Positions 1 through 8,886 are shown, counted from the stretch's first letter. The stretch: DNA of 64,000 nt from Alteromonas genovensis (GCF_010500895.1 NZ_JAAAWO010000001.1:607245-671244), one strand, 5' to 3'. Made by a program: numbers and translations. Notes: generated by a model from the letters alone, not told the origin.

Positions 1-162
1 GTTGCCGCAAATGCCACTAGCTATGAGCTAAAGGCCACGCCTGTGAGTGGCTCTGGGCAAGCAGACGATGGTGCCTTATTTTATTTCAGCGATGGTCGAA
101 AAGGCTGGGACAGAAACAATAATGGCTCACTCGACACTGGCGAGTATTGCTGGTCTTGCTAA
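1..162 (+). CDS. PilE-like minor pilin, 3' fragment (5' end outside window)
   Basis: The window opens inside this gene. Frame 1 is open for 53 codons and stops with TAA at 160-162. The readable tail (YELKATPVSGSGQ, then GWDRNNNGSLDTGEYCW) looks like the C-terminal strand region of PilE-type type IV minor pilins, which commonly end in a glycine- and aspartate-rich segment with a terminal Trp/Cys pair. The N-terminal helix with the cleavage site is not visible. It points towards the minus-strand pilV gene, so the locus is convergent here. pilY1, normally next to these genes, is not in the window and may lie just to the left. Family call inferred from the tail only. Confidence 0.6.
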   Translation, partial: VAANATSYELKATPVSGSGQADDGALFYFSDGRKGWDRNNNGSLDTGEYCWSC

Positions 163-174
163 AGTATTTAATAA

Positions 175-257
175 GAGCGCTCAGGATAGAGCGCTTGAGG
201 GATTGCCCTTGAGGAATAGCCCTTAAGAAAGAGCGCTTAAAAAGAGCCCTGCAGACC
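175..257. repeat. Degenerate tandem array, about 14-nt units, between pilE-like and pilV
   Basis: Six head-to-tail units can be lined up by eye: GAGCGCTCAGGATA, GAGCGCTTGAGGGATT, GCCCTTGAGGAATA, GCCCTTAAGAAA, GAGCGCTTAAAAA, GAGCCCTGCAGACC. Units vary from 12 to 16 nt but keep a G(A)GC(G/C)CTT core followed by a purine-rich tail. The array fills most of the 114-nt gap between two convergent pilin genes and is non-coding. Confidence 0.75.
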
Positions 258-276
258 GAAAAACTAAGAAGAGAAG

Positions 277-570
277 CTAAGGGACCAGTTTTAAATGGCC
301 CAATTCTTGAACATCGGCCCAGGCTTGCTCATAACTATCAATCATCATTTGCTTTCTTGCGCTGTTTATAGTGGTATTGCGAGAAAGCTTTTTGTCATAA
401 ATGGCAACCCATAGCGATTCAGTGTGAGTAAACGCCCCTACCATACCCACAGTGACTGATAAAAATAGGGCAGTCGCTATAAGTACTTCAACCAATGCGC
501 CTCCGTGTTGTGCGCACCCTCTATTTAAATGATGTCGGTTTTTACGACTCATTGTGCTCAAGGTTTTCAT
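277..570 (-). CDS. pilV: PilV-like type IV minor pilin, short
   Basis: A 97-residue prepilin-like protein. Around residues 22-40 is the class III signal: a glycine pair, then GALVEVLIATALFLSV, with Glu at +5 of the predicted mature chain and a hydrophobic helix. The basic leader before it is about 23 residues. PilV proteins are usually nearer 120-190 residues, so the C-terminal globular part is reduced. It lies 39 nt downstream of pilX on the same strand and is probably cotranscribed with fimT-pilW-pilX. Minor pilins prime assembly of the type IV pilus at the inner membrane. The PilV assignment rests on the helix and gene order. Confidence 0.65.
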   Translation of the reverse strand: MKTLSTMSRKNRHHLNRGCAQHGGALVEVLIATALFLSVTVGMVGAFTHTESLWVAIYDKKLSRNTTINSARKQMMIDSYEQAWADVQELGHLKLVP

Positions 571-609
571 CTTTTCTCTATTCCTCTAAAAATGTTGTCT
601 ATGGCTGTA

Positions 610-1578
610 TTAGAACTGTGCATGCCAGCTACCGGGAACCGCAATAATCTTAGCCAGCTTGGGTGCCTGTTGGAGGGTGCGCAAAACATGAGGCGAGTAC
701 GTGAGGGCACCATCATTTTGCACAGTAATAGTATGCGAAGAGGTGAGAGCTCCATTTATGCTTGCACCGTGCTTCACTGTTGCAGAGTAAACTATTCCAT
801 CGTCTGATAATAAAATGATCACGCCATAAAAAGACGTTCCGCCTAGCACAGTTAAATGGCCGTTTTTAATGATAAGCAGCATCGGATTTACACTGCTGCT
901 ATGCTCTACGTCGTTCTTGTTAAGTTCACAGTCTCCGTTTATCCAATGCATGGTTGCCTCGTCTAAATCGGTACATGAACTTGCAACAACACTTAATGGA
1001 AAATATGTTGGCACTAAGGCAGAAGCGCTTCTGTTAAAAAGCCACTGGGTGAGGTGTGTATCGGGTGTGGTGGCCTGTAATGTAGTGGGTATTTTGATAA
1101 GCGATGGGTAACGTAAAAAACGTTGTTTAACTTTGGTATTAGATTTAGCGTGATGCAGCGTTATATCGAAGGCTTTCACGGTTTGAGCTTCACTCCCATG
1201 ATAAACACTAGACACAATAGTGTGCGCTATTGATGTATTACCTAGTGCAACTGTGTTGTGAGGTTGAGTACGAAGCTGAGAGCTAATATTGCGCATCTCT
1301 TTTTTTGTGTCTAAGTAGCGTTCCTGGGTCACTCCTAAAGCGTCCTGAACTGCTTGAAAGTCGCTAACAGCAACGGTTACGCTAGTTAAGGTGAATGCCG
1401 CAATACTCAGCAATACAAGCACAGACGAAATAATAAAAAGACCTTGCTGTTTTCGTCGGTAAGCACTCACCATCTTCATTGTATCTGCGATGCTTTTTAA
1501 CGAAAAGCGCGTCAACGAAGAGCGAGTCAACAAAGGTCGAGTTAATAGTATGCTATTCAACAAAGCGCTATTGAACAT
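610..1578 (-). CDS. pilX: PilX-like minor pilin with repeat-expanded leader
   Basis: A 322-residue protein whose hydrophobic helix (about residues 46-65, GLFIISSVLVLLSIAAF) follows RRKQQG, as in PilX/GspK-like minor pilins. There is no Glu at +5, which PilX/GspK members may also lack. The rest is a secreted-type domain. In the family the leader before the helix is short; here it is about 45 residues and is largely five 5-residue repeats (NSALL, NSILL, TRPLL, TRSSL, TRFSL). The upstream start is supported by GAGGT seven bases before the ATG at 1578, inside the end of pilW. Internal ATGs at codons 34 and 36 lack a good ribosome site. Start overlaps pilW by 11 nt. Confidence 0.7.
   Translation of the reverse strand: MFNSALLNSILLTRPLLTRSSLTRFSLKSIADTMKMVSAYRRKQQGLFIISSVLVLLSIAAFTLTSVTVAVSDFQAVQDALGVTQERYLDTKKEMRNISSQLRTQPHNTVALGNTSIAHTIVSSVYHGSEAQTVKAFDITLHHAKSNTKVKQRFLRYPSLIKIPTTLQATTPDTHLTQWLFNRSASALVPTYFPLSVVASSCTDLDEATMHWINGDCELNKNDVEHSSSVNPMLLIIKNGHLTVLGGTSFYGVIILLSDDGIVYSATVKHGASINGALTSSHTITVQNDGALTYSPHVLRTLQQAPKLAKIIAVPGSWHAQF
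1498..1572 (-). repeat. 15-nt in-frame tandem array encoding the PilX leader
   Basis: On the minus strand five consecutive 15-nt units follow the third codon of pilX: AATAGCGCTTTGTTG, AATAGCATACTATTA, ACTCGACCTTTGTTG, ACTCGCTCTTCGTTG, ACGCGCTTTTCGTTA. Adjacent units share about 10 of 15 bases. The period is exact, so the frame is preserved. Confidence 0.8.
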
Positions 1579-2164
1579 TGGCTACCTCTACAATAAATGT
1601 TGTTGAGGCTTCTACGCCAGAAAATACTCGGCTAGAGGCTTTAATGTATATTTCATAGGTAACGCCCCATCCACTTACGTGTAATCGGGTAATTGAAAAT
1701 TCACTCACGCTAACATCTTTGGTGTCGGTTAGGTCTTGCCAATGAGTTTGCGAACAGCTTCGTTTCCCAACGCGATATTCAATGGCCTTATCTCGTAACC
1801 TAAAACCAAAAAACTCATTTGGTGTAAGCGTAATAGTGCCGTCACTATTTTTATCGTAAGAGAAGGTAAAACAGCTATTTGGCGCTTCGGAGCTAAAACG
1901 AGAAACATTAATAGACGGCAGGCTTGCATGAGAGACAGCAAGCTGTGTCGCTATTGGCTGTTCTATATAACCCGCTTGTTCTAAGTGAGCTGTAATCACA
2001 TGCTGCAGTGACTGAAATTCGGCTTCGATGGCAACGGTATGTTGAACTTTTAACAGCGCACTGTAAAAGAATGCAGTATGACGGGACGCCAAAACCAATA
2101 AAGTGCTTGCTATGCCAGTGGCCACAAGCAGCTCTACAAGACTAAACCCTTTGCTTTTCAACAT
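1568..2164 (-). CDS. pilW: PilW-like type IV minor pilin
   Basis: A 198-residue prepilin-like protein. The N-terminus is a short basic leader followed by KGFSLVELLVATGIASTLLV: cleavage after Gly6, Phe as residue 1 of the mature chain and Glu at +5. The remaining 160 residues form a secreted domain with Cys pairs. The position between a FimT-like gene and pilX fits PilW. Its start overlaps the end of the FimT-like gene by 7 nt and its end overlaps pilX by 11 nt, so the three are translationally linked. It would sit in the minor-pilin priming complex with PilV and PilX. Assignment to PilW rather than another minor pilin is mainly positional. Confidence 0.7.
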   Translation of the reverse strand: MLKSKGFSLVELLVATGIASTLLVLASRHTAFFYSALLKVQHTVAIEAEFQSLQHVITAHLEQAGYIEQPIATQLAVSHASLPSINVSRFSSEAPNSCFTFSYDKNSDGTITLTPNEFFGFRLRDKAIEYRVGKRSCSQTHWQDLTDTKDVSVSEFSITRLHVSGWGVTYEIYIKASSRVFSGVEASTTFIVEVANVQ

Positions 2165-2694
2165 GTGGCAACACCGCTTAGGCTGGATGTGGAGCAGTGT
2201 TTAATTCGTCCCAAGGCGCTTATCACCACCTTGCCTGAATGAGACGGGCTTTTTACCGTGATTGTCGTATTATTCCCGAAGTTTACCGCGCCGAATTTGC
2301 TAAAGGTAACAATGCGATTCTTATTGTTCGCGGTTGTCAGAGTCATTCCTGATTGCGTTGCTAAGAATGCGTACTCTTTTCCATCAATGCTACAAGCATT
2401 AGGGGCTGTGCAATCACAGGATACTAGTCGGCTAGTTCCCGCACACTGACCACCTGTAACGTCTACCACAAATGACACATTTGATTGTGAGGCTACGGCG
2501 ACTACTTTAGCTGCCTCAGCAAGGCTACTGACGTGACGAAGAGCCTGTTTAAACTTGTTCGCCTCGTGCCACTGTGCGAAGGAAGGCGCAGCTAAAAGCA
2601 TTGTAATAATGAGGATGGAGAGTGTGACCATTAGCTCCAGTAACGTTAAACCATTTATGTGCTGTTTGTACTTAACGGCGTTGTTATAAACCAT
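2158..2694 (-). CDS. FimT/GspH-like minor pilin (first of two)
   Basis: A 178-residue protein with a prepilin signal at residues 14-32 (NGLTLLELMVTLSI), giving Leu as residue 1 and Glu at +5, then a GspH/FimT-type domain. The C-terminal part carries CDCTAPNAC, a cysteine-rich loop, and VVISALGRIKHC near the end, the hydrophobic strand plus G-R motif typical of GspH-domain proteins. It is the first gene of the minus operon fimT-pilW-pilX-pilV. The divergent neighbour at 2774 is another pilin, so a shared promoter region of about 80 nt lies between them. FimT and FimU cannot be told apart by sequence alone here. Confidence 0.72.
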   Translation of the reverse strand: MVYNNAVKYKQHINGLTLLELMVTLSILIITMLLAAPSFAQWHEANKFKQALRHVSSLAEAAKVVAVASQSNVSFVVDVTGGQCAGTSRLVSCDCTAPNACSIDGKEYAFLATQSGMTLTTANNKNRIVTFSKFGAVNFGNNTTITVKSPSHSGKVVISALGRIKHCSTSSLSGVATC

Positions 2695-2773
2695 GCTTGG
2701 GGTCGGTTATGCCAAATAGGGTGAATTGATATGGTTAATCTATAGAGAAATTAAGGCGCAGGTAATCTGTACT

Positions 2774-3157
2774 ATGGAAGGTAATTGTTTTAAGAGGAGA
2801 GGGCTTACCCTTGTTGAGCTGTTAATTGTATTGTGTATTGTGGGTATTTTAACCACATTAACAATGCAGTCTTATCAATCAGGAAAAAGGGTAACGTCTC
2901 GCTATTTGGCGAAAAGCCACATGATAAAACTTCAGGCTATTCAGTCGCGCTATTGGCTTAGTAGTGGTGCCTTTGTTCCGCTATCAAAGTTACCCGACAT
3001 AGACACTGGTGGTGTAAAAATTAAGGAAGTAGCGAGCAGTAATAGTCATTACGAGTTTAAGGCAGTGCTCACGTATTTTGATAGCAAAGCCCCTTGCCGG
3101 ACGCTTATTGTCACCAACACGGCCTTATTGCCAAGGCAGTGTTGGTTGGCTCATTAA
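2774..3157 (+). CDS. PilE-like type IV minor pilin
   Basis: The protein from the ATG at 2774 (127 residues, MEGNCFKRRG...) has a basic leader, then GLTLVELLIVLCIVGIL with Glu at +5. An in-frame ATG at 2726 would add 16 residues that do not look like a prepilin leader, so 2774 is preferred. The C-terminal part has a Cys pair (APCRT...RQCW) of the kind that closes the D-region of PilE-like pilins. It lies alone on the plus strand between divergent and convergent FimT-like genes. Together with the fragment at the window start this is the second PilE-like gene of the locus. Confidence 0.65.
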   Translation: MEGNCFKRRGLTLVELLIVLCIVGILTTLTMQSYQSGKRVTSRYLAKSHMIKLQAIQSRYWLSSGAFVPLSKLPDIDTGGVKIKEVASSNSHYEFKAVLTYFDSKAPCRTLIVTNTALLPRQCWLAH

Positions 3158-3164
3158 GCTCACT

Positions 3165-3211
3165 GCTTATGAACAGCTTAGCTTATGAACAGTTAAACTT
3201 ATGAACAGCTC
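3165..3211. repeat. 14-17-nt tandem array copied from the 3' end of the FimT-like gene
   Basis: Three units: GCTTATGAACAGCTTA, GCTTATGAACAGTTAAA, CTTATGAACAGCTC. The last unit is the 3' end of the minus-strand gene: on the minus strand it reads GAGCTGTTCATAAG, which includes the final codons and the TAA stop. The other two copies therefore repeat the gene terminus downstream of the gene. Confidence 0.8.
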
Positions 3212-3780
3212 AAATCTGCGCCCGCTAAGTCTTCTTTCGTGCCATCCCCATCACTGTCTACAGCCACTGAAATTCGGCCATACAGCGAGAGAAGCAGTGC
3301 TGAAGCATACTCGCTGCTATTGTCTTTTGGGCAAAGCGTAATAGTGGCTGCTTGACTTATACCGCCTTGCTCATTGAAGCTGATAGTGCCCGATATGCCA
3401 TAAATTGTATTTGCGCTATTGAGTGGATCGCTGGTGGTGATAAGCGTTTCAGAAGTATCACGGGAGCCGTTACCATTGTCATCAACGAAAATCATGGTGG
3501 CGTTTTTCCAGCTGCTTACACAGCTTGTGTAATTTTTGGTTGGACACATAACAACGCTTGATTGCTCATCTACTGCTGTAAATCGAGCACGCTGAGCCAC
3601 TGCGCTTAAGCTGTTAAGATCTGAAGTGATCCTGCTTTTTATCAGAATGCTTTGTATAGCAGGGGCAACCGTTGTTAGCATAATAGCAACAATCGCTATG
3701 GCAATGAGCAGCTCTAATAGGGTGAGCCCTGCTTGGTTTACTGTAACCTGCCTATTATTTTTCATTCGACTTTTTATCAT
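3199..3780 (-). CDS. FimT/GspH-like minor pilin (second)
   Basis: A 193-residue prepilin-like protein with a leader ending QAG and then LTLLELLIAIAIVAIM (Glu at +5). The body contains two acidic, calcium-loop-like stretches (DDNGNGSRDTSE near residue 100 and DSDGDGTKEDL near the end) and LLSLYGRISV, the GspH-type strand and G-R motif. D/N/G-rich loops of this kind are common in FimT-type pilins. It is a second FimT-like gene, separate from the fimT-pilW-pilX-pilV operon and convergent with the PilE-like gene. ATG codons 1 and 6 are both possible starts. Confidence 0.68.
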   Translation of the reverse strand: MIKSRMKNNRQVTVNQAGLTLLELLIAIAIVAIMLTTVAPAIQSILIKSRITSDLNSLSAVAQRARFTAVDEQSSVVMCPTKNYTSCVSSWKNATMIFVDDNGNGSRDTSETLITTSDPLNSANTIYGISGTISFNEQGGISQAATITLCPKDNSSEYASALLLSLYGRISVAVDSDGDGTKEDLAGADLSCS

Positions 3781-4046
3781 AATTACTCAAAGTTCTTGGT
3801 CAAAATCTGACACTTTTTTAATCCCGCATGCAGAATTTGATAAACAAAAACGCCAATATTTAGCGTACACTAAAGTTGTTGGGCATAGCGTATGTTTTAC
3901 TTCTATTGCGCATAGTTCGCTATACGTCTTTATGATAAGCCTACTACAAGTACTACGATTACCGTGGCATTTACTCTTGCCACTAACATCTATACAGATA
4001 ATATCGTAAACTCACCGACTAAGACGCTTAAAAACACGTGGATATT
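3781..4046. other. Divergent intergenic region, FimT-like gene / nadE
   Basis: About 260 nt of AT-rich sequence must hold the promoters of the minus-strand pilin gene and of nadE-glnB. A plus-strand open frame across 3626-4009 runs mostly antisense to the pilin gene and resembles nothing. I see no clear consensus promoter, hairpin or riboswitch. Confidence 0.5.
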
Positions 4047-5227
<1,181 letters not shown>

Positions 5228-5250
5228 CTTATACGGTGCTGATAGAGCGC

Positions 5251-5281
5251 AAAAAAGGGAGCGTGCTGCTCCCTTTCTTTT
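5251..5281. terminator. Bidirectional intrinsic terminator, glnB / slyD
   Basis: Perfect 9-bp stem AAAGGGAGC / GCTCCCTTT with a 5-nt loop, preceded by an A-run and followed by TTTCTTTT. It serves glnB on the plus strand and the convergent slyD on the minus strand. Confidence 0.88.
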
Positions 5282-5298
5282 ACACTATAGCGTGTGGC

Positions 5299-5784
5299 TT
5301 AGTGGTCGTGTCCGCAACCTTCAGGTCCGTGCACATGTCCATGTTCGCGCTCTTGCTCAGTCGCTTCTCGAATATCTACTACATTAACGTCAAACGTTAA
5401 TGGAATACCCGCCAAAGGATGGTTACCATCAACAACCACTTCTTCATCATTGGTCTCTATAATAATGACAGACTGTTCGCCTTGTGGTGTAGTGGCACGA
5501 AAAGACATGCCTACTTCAACTTCTGTACCTTCAAACATTGAACGAGGAACCGTTTGAACTAACTCGTCTACACGCTCTCCGTATGCTTTTTCAGGCTCGA
5601 TAGACACGTTGAAGCTATCGTCTTTGTCTTTTCCAATTAATGCGTCTTCTAGTCCCTCAATAAGGAAGCGTTGACCAAGCAACACGACTAGCGGTTCTTT
5701 TCCTTCAGAAGAATCCAATGTGGTTCCATCTTCGGTTGAAACAGTATAGTGAAGTGTTACAACGCTATCAGAGGTAATAGTCAT
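5299..5784 (-). CDS. slyD: FKBP-type peptidyl-prolyl isomerase SlyD
   Basis: A 161-residue protein with the SlyD architecture: an FKBP half (VTLHYTVSTEDGTTLDSS), the inserted chaperone flap between about residues 70 and 120 (KAYGERVDELVQTVP...), the NHPLAGIPLTFDVNV return strand, and a His-rich tail (EHGHVHGPEGCGHDH). The tail is the metal-binding end that in E. coli delivers nickel to hydrogenase; here it is short. Cytoplasmic folding catalyst. It is a single-gene unit convergent with glnB. Confidence 0.93.
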   Translation of the reverse strand: MTITSDSVVTLHYTVSTEDGTTLDSSEGKEPLVVLLGQRFLIEGLEDALIGKDKDDSFNVSIEPEKAYGERVDELVQTVPRSMFEGTEVEVGMSFRATTPQGEQSVIIIETNDEEVVVDGNHPLAGIPLTFDVNVVDIREATEQEREHGHVHGPEGCGHDH

Positions 5785-5840
5785 ATAAAATCCTAAGTTT
5801 TCCCATGTGGGTAATGAATGTAAATCGTTTGCCGTAACAA

Positions 5841-6854
5841 TCAGCGACGTTTCTTTACGATGTTGCTGGCTTGTTGCTCAATACTGTACGGCAGAGCATA
5901 AGGGTAACAGGTTACAGCCTCATTATCAGCCAACCTGTGTAAATCTTGTGGGGTGGTATCGTTAGACAGTACCGCCATAAAGTGAGTTTCATTATCTAAA
6001 CGGGCAACGCTTGTTACCAAGCCTGCTCTTCGCCAATTATCGCCAAGCTGCTTTTCAATAGTGTCTCCTGCAGAAACCTCAACATTTCCATCAATACAAA
6101 AACTGAATGCAGCACGTTTGTTTTTCCCTAAAAAACGGGTTCTCGCCACCACTTCTTGGCCCATGTAGCAGCCCTTATCAAAATCAATGGCATTAAGGGC
6201 GTGCACATTTAGCATTTGGGGTACATATTCACCCACTGTACTTCCGTTGACTGCTGCGTGAGCACTAGCAATTTTTATGGCGTCAAACACCGATTGTGAA
6301 TAACAGGGAAGTCCGTTCTTGGCTATGTTTGCTGTAACGTCGTCGCTAGCTTGTTGGTGCAGAACTACGACGTAACCCTGTTGCGCCGTATCGGTTTTAA
6401 AGCAAAGCCCATGCTCGCTTTGATAGCTGATAAGAGAACCGTCGCTATCGGCTTCGTTTAAAGACACGTCAGGAAAATGTTTGCTTAAAAGGGCTACCGC
6501 TTCTGTGCCTGAAACAAAAAAAGCATTGAACTCGCTGCTGCCATCGACGATGTCTACTTTTGAAAATACGCCGTACTTATTAAGCTCAGCCAGGGTACGG
6601 GCACCAGCGTCTTCATTGGTCAGTAACAGTATTTTTGAGCCAAATCGCGCTAGATAGCCCGTTGACCATGTTTTACCTTTGTTATCGCAATGGGCGTAGT
6701 GCCGTACCGTCTTGTCATCTAGTTTATTGATATTGACCGTTAGCTGGCCCTGCAGATAGCTATCCGCTTGCTCACCCTCTAGGGATATAATCATGGTATT
6801 GCCAAGTGTTACAGCATAGTGTTGCGGCAGTGCATCTAGCGTTTTTAATGACAT
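5841..6854 (-). CDS. ygfZ: Folate-binding Fe-S cluster maturation protein YgfZ
   Basis: The family motif KGCYMGQE is present; its cysteine is residue 240 counted from an upstream TTG at 6887. YgfZ binds tetrahydrofolate and helps maintain a subset of Fe-S enzymes such as MiaB. The fold is that of GcvT-like aminomethyltransferases without that activity. I start it at the ATG at 6854 (MSLKTLDALPQHYAV), which has an AAGAG element upstream; the TTG at 6887 would add 11 unlikely residues. It is divergent from sdhE-ygfX, the arrangement known from E. coli, where all three affect flavin or Fe-S respiratory enzymes. Confidence 0.92.
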   Translation of the reverse strand: MSLKTLDALPQHYAVTLGNTMIISLEGEQADSYLQGQLTVNINKLDDKTVRHYAHCDNKGKTWSTGYLARFGSKILLLTNEDAGARTLAELNKYGVFSKVDIVDGSSEFNAFFVSGTEAVALLSKHFPDVSLNEADSDGSLISYQSEHGLCFKTDTAQQGYVVVLHQQASDDVTANIAKNGLPCYSQSVFDAIKIASAHAAVNGSTVGEYVPQMLNVHALNAIDFDKGCYMGQEVVARTRFLGKNKRAAFSFCIDGNVEVSAGDTIEKQLGDNWRRAGLVTSVARLDNETHFMAVLSNDTTPQDLHRLADNEAVTCYPYALPYSIEQQASNIVKKRR

Positions 6855-7036
6855 GATGGCGCTCTTTTTAAAATCGTATAGTCTCAAGGTATGGCAAAAA
6901 GCTGATTTATCAAGGGGGAGGTGGCAGGCAGTCGTAAATTCTTTACGTTAAGTTTGCTTATCAGACCAAAAGAGCAGTGATCCTACGGTGACACGCGTGG
7001 TACTATTTAATGATAACAATTGAGGTTAAAGAATAT

Positions 7037-7288
7037 ATGTTTGAACCCAAACGATTAGCGAGATTAAAGTGGGCATGCCGCCGCGGCATGCTTGAACTAG
7101 ATGTGTTATTACTGCCTTTTGTAGAGCAAGCGTTCGACGAATTAAGTTACGAAGAAAAAGTTACCTTCGAGCGTTTACTAACAAGCGACGATCCTGATTT
7201 GTTCGCGTGGATAATGGGTCATCAAAAATGCGACGACCCCGAGTTAGCCGCGATGATTTCAACCGTCGTCAATCGTGTCAAAGTATAG
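7037..7288 (+). CDS. sdhE: FAD assembly factor SdhE
   Basis: Small SdhE/YgfY protein carrying the invariant RGMLELD motif (RGxxE), which is needed for covalent flavinylation of succinate dehydrogenase and fumarate reductase. The start at 7037 (MFEPKRLARLKW) is preferred over the ATG at 7010 because GAGG lies at a plausible distance upstream and the length (83 residues) matches the family. The downstream ygfX start overlaps its 3' end by 14 nt. Function well known from E. coli and Serratia. Confidence 0.93.
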   Translation: MFEPKRLARLKWACRRGMLELDVLLLPFVEQAFDELSYEEKVTFERLLTSDDPDLFAWIMGHQKCDDPELAAMISTVVNRVKV

Positions 7289-7880
7289 AATACACATAAC
7301 GTATTCACCTTACAGAGTGACGTTCAACCGCGTCACTCTTTCCGTTTTACTGTTAGTTGTATTGCAATGTTTGCCATCAAGTCTTATGACGTGGATTGAT
7401 AAGACAAGCCTTACCGCTCTCACGCTCCCCCCACTTTTTATATGGATTTACTGTTCACTTTTTTGTATATCAAAGCTCAGTCAATCAAAGCCAAGTCAAT
7501 TAGCGCTCAGTCAATCAGTGCTTAGACAGTCAACACAGAGAAATTCTCTAAACCAATTGGATTTGATGTTGTCGGACGAGGGTGTCGTGCATATTGTAGA
7601 CGGCGTCTCTTGTGACAAGTTTATGAATCTGATAAGAAAAAGACTTACCAGCTCTCAGACTAATGATATATTTCAGCTTCACGGTTCGTCTCAGCTTTTC
7701 CCTTGGGGGATTTGTCTTGAGATGACTCGAGTAAAACAAAAATGGTCCAATAAAGATCACGCTCACTTTTGCTGGGTATTGAAAAACGAATGTTCTGAAC
7801 GTGATTATCGCAGATTATGTAGAGCGGTAATTTATGTCAGAAAAGGATATGGACTTAGGGACAAAATGAATGTTTCGTGA
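7275..7880 (+). CDS. YgfX-like membrane protein with pentapeptide-repeat insert
   Basis: A 201-residue protein starting at GTG 7275 inside the end of sdhE. Two hydrophobic segments at about residues 18-35 and 48-65 match the two-helix hairpin of YgfX (DUF1434), the usual partner encoded after sdhE. The C-terminal half (LFPWGICLEM...HFCWVLKNE) is the soluble part. Directly after the second helix are four exact-length pentapeptide repeats (KLSQS, KPSQL, ALSQS, VLRQS) absent from typical YgfX, which is about 135-140 residues. YgfX is reported to bind SdhE and cytoskeletal proteins. The family call relies on position and topology. Confidence 0.65.
   Translation: MSKYRIHITYSPYRVTFNRVTLSVLLLVVLQCLPSSLMTWIDKTSLTALTLPPLFIWIYCSLFCISKLSQSKPSQLALSQSVLRQSTQRNSLNQLDLMLSDEGVVHIVDGVSCDKFMNLIRKRLTSSQTNDIFQLHGSSQLFPWGICLEMTRVKQKWSNKDHAHFCWVLKNECSERDYRRLCRAVIYVRKGYGLRDKMNVS
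7472..7531 (+). repeat. 15-nt in-frame tandem array inside ygfX
   Basis: Four contiguous 15-nt units: AAAGCTCAGTCAATC, AAAGCCAAGTCAATT, AGCGCTCAGTCAATC, AGTGCTTAGACAGTC. Units 1 and 3 differ at 3 positions. The period equals five codons and adds 20 residues after the second membrane helix. Confidence 0.88.
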
Positions 7881-8886
7881 ATATACAAAATCGCTGTTTA
7901 AGCGTGTTGATAAGCGACAGTTAATGCAGTTCAAACCTCCACGGTTACCACAACGCATTTACACCAAAACCCTCAATATAGACAACAAACACTACGGTAA
8001 ATTTTGTCAGGAAGTGGCTTGGCCTGCGAGTGAACACGTTCATCCTTTATATCTGCAAATGCTTTCTCTTCCTTTGCAGATGCGCTGTTTATTAGACAAA
8101 CAAAGCCCATTTCCTTTACTTGGATTAATTCACTGCGCCAACAAGGTTGAGGTTTTTGAGCATTGCGATCTCTCTGAGCCTGTTGAATGTCGGGTTAGGT
8201 TTAGTGATGTTAGACCTCATGCAAGAGGGTGGGAAGTGGATGTTTTACTTGACGCATTGCAAAGCTCAAAGTGCGTTTATAAAGCTGTAAGTAGTTACCT
8301 AGTTAAGGTGAAAGCGGTGCATGTTGCTCCAAGAGCAGCGCAGACAGGACACGTTTCAACCGACGAGAGCGATGAGGCCATACAGCGAGAGTTAGTATCA
8401 ACGCTCAATGCAAGTGCAGACACAGGAAGGCGCTACGCCGCTATTTCGGGAGACTATAACCCTATTCATCTATCGGCTGTTTCTGCGAAGGTATTTGGCT
8501 TTAAAACTGCCATTGCCCACGGAATGTGGACACTGGCCTGTGTAATCTCTCAATTTGTTGACAATACTGCCGACAAAACCACTGTTGATGGCATTGTCGA
8601 AGCCAATGGCGAAAGCACAGATAACGCAGAAAAAGAGCAGGGCTCAGGCGGTGATAAAGCGTTATGTAACGGCTATATCAAAGAAGTGTCGTGTAGGTTT
8701 AAACAGCCCGTTTATTTACCCAATGAATTGACCGTGTTCAGTAAAAGCCTAACTAGCTCTTTAAGCGCAACATCAGAATCGCATGCTAACCCGTGTGCTA
8801 ACCATAGTCCTAAACATAGTGCCGAGCTAGAAGTGACCAGTGCGAAAGACTCAACTACGCACTTACACGCTTTTTTGCATTATTAA
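7870..8886 (+). CDS. MaoC-like hot-dog dehydratase
   Basis: A 338-residue protein. Around residue 195 the sequence SGDYNPIHLS followed by AIAHGMWTLA is the hydratase-2/MaoC signature, with the catalytic Asp and His (DxNPIH) and the GM(W) turn. MaoC proteins hydrate trans-2-enoyl-CoA or act as acyl dehydratases; the substrate cannot be read here. The segment before it (about residues 40-150) resembles the non-catalytic first hot-dog of double-hot-dog members. Two family-atypical stretches occur: an acidic insert near residues 236-270 and a C-terminal 12-nt repeat block. Start overlaps ygfX by 11 nt, so it is in the sdhE-ygfX operon. Confidence 0.75.
   Translation: MFREYTKSLFKRVDKRQLMQFKPPRLPQRIYTKTLNIDNKHYGKFCQEVAWPASEHVHPLYLQMLSLPLQMRCLLDKQSPFPLLGLIHCANKVEVFEHCDLSEPVECRVRFSDVRPHARGWEVDVLLDALQSSKCVYKAVSSYLVKVKAVHVAPRAAQTGHVSTDESDEAIQRELVSTLNASADTGRRYAAISGDYNPIHLSAVSAKVFGFKTAIAHGMWTLACVISQFVDNTADKTTVDGIVEANGESTDNAEKEQGSGGDKALCNGYIKEVSCRFKQPVYLPNELTVFSKSLTSSLSATSESHANPCANHSPKHSAELEVTSAKDSTTHLHAFLHY
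8782..8829 (+). repeat. 12-nt in-frame tandem array near the 3' end of the MaoC gene
   Basis: Four 12-nt units: CATGCTAACCCG, TGTGCTAACCAT, AGTCCTAAACAT, AGTGCCGAGCTA, encoding HANP, CANH, SPKH, SAEL. Identity between neighbours is about 7-8 of 12. The period is four codons. Confidence 0.65.

Noticed and set aside
175..257. CRISPR array or REP/ERIC-type element
   Set aside because: Units are direct, contiguous, 12-16 nt and degenerate; there are no spacers, no conserved palindromic REP core, and no cas genes.
529..807. 92-codon plus-strand frame over pilX/pilV
   Set aside because: Antisense to two well-supported pilin genes; no independent evidence.
3626..4009. 127-codon plus-strand frame with hydrophobic stretches
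   Set aside because: Its first half is antisense to the prepilin helix of the FimT-like gene, which explains the hydrophobicity; no ribosome site or family match.
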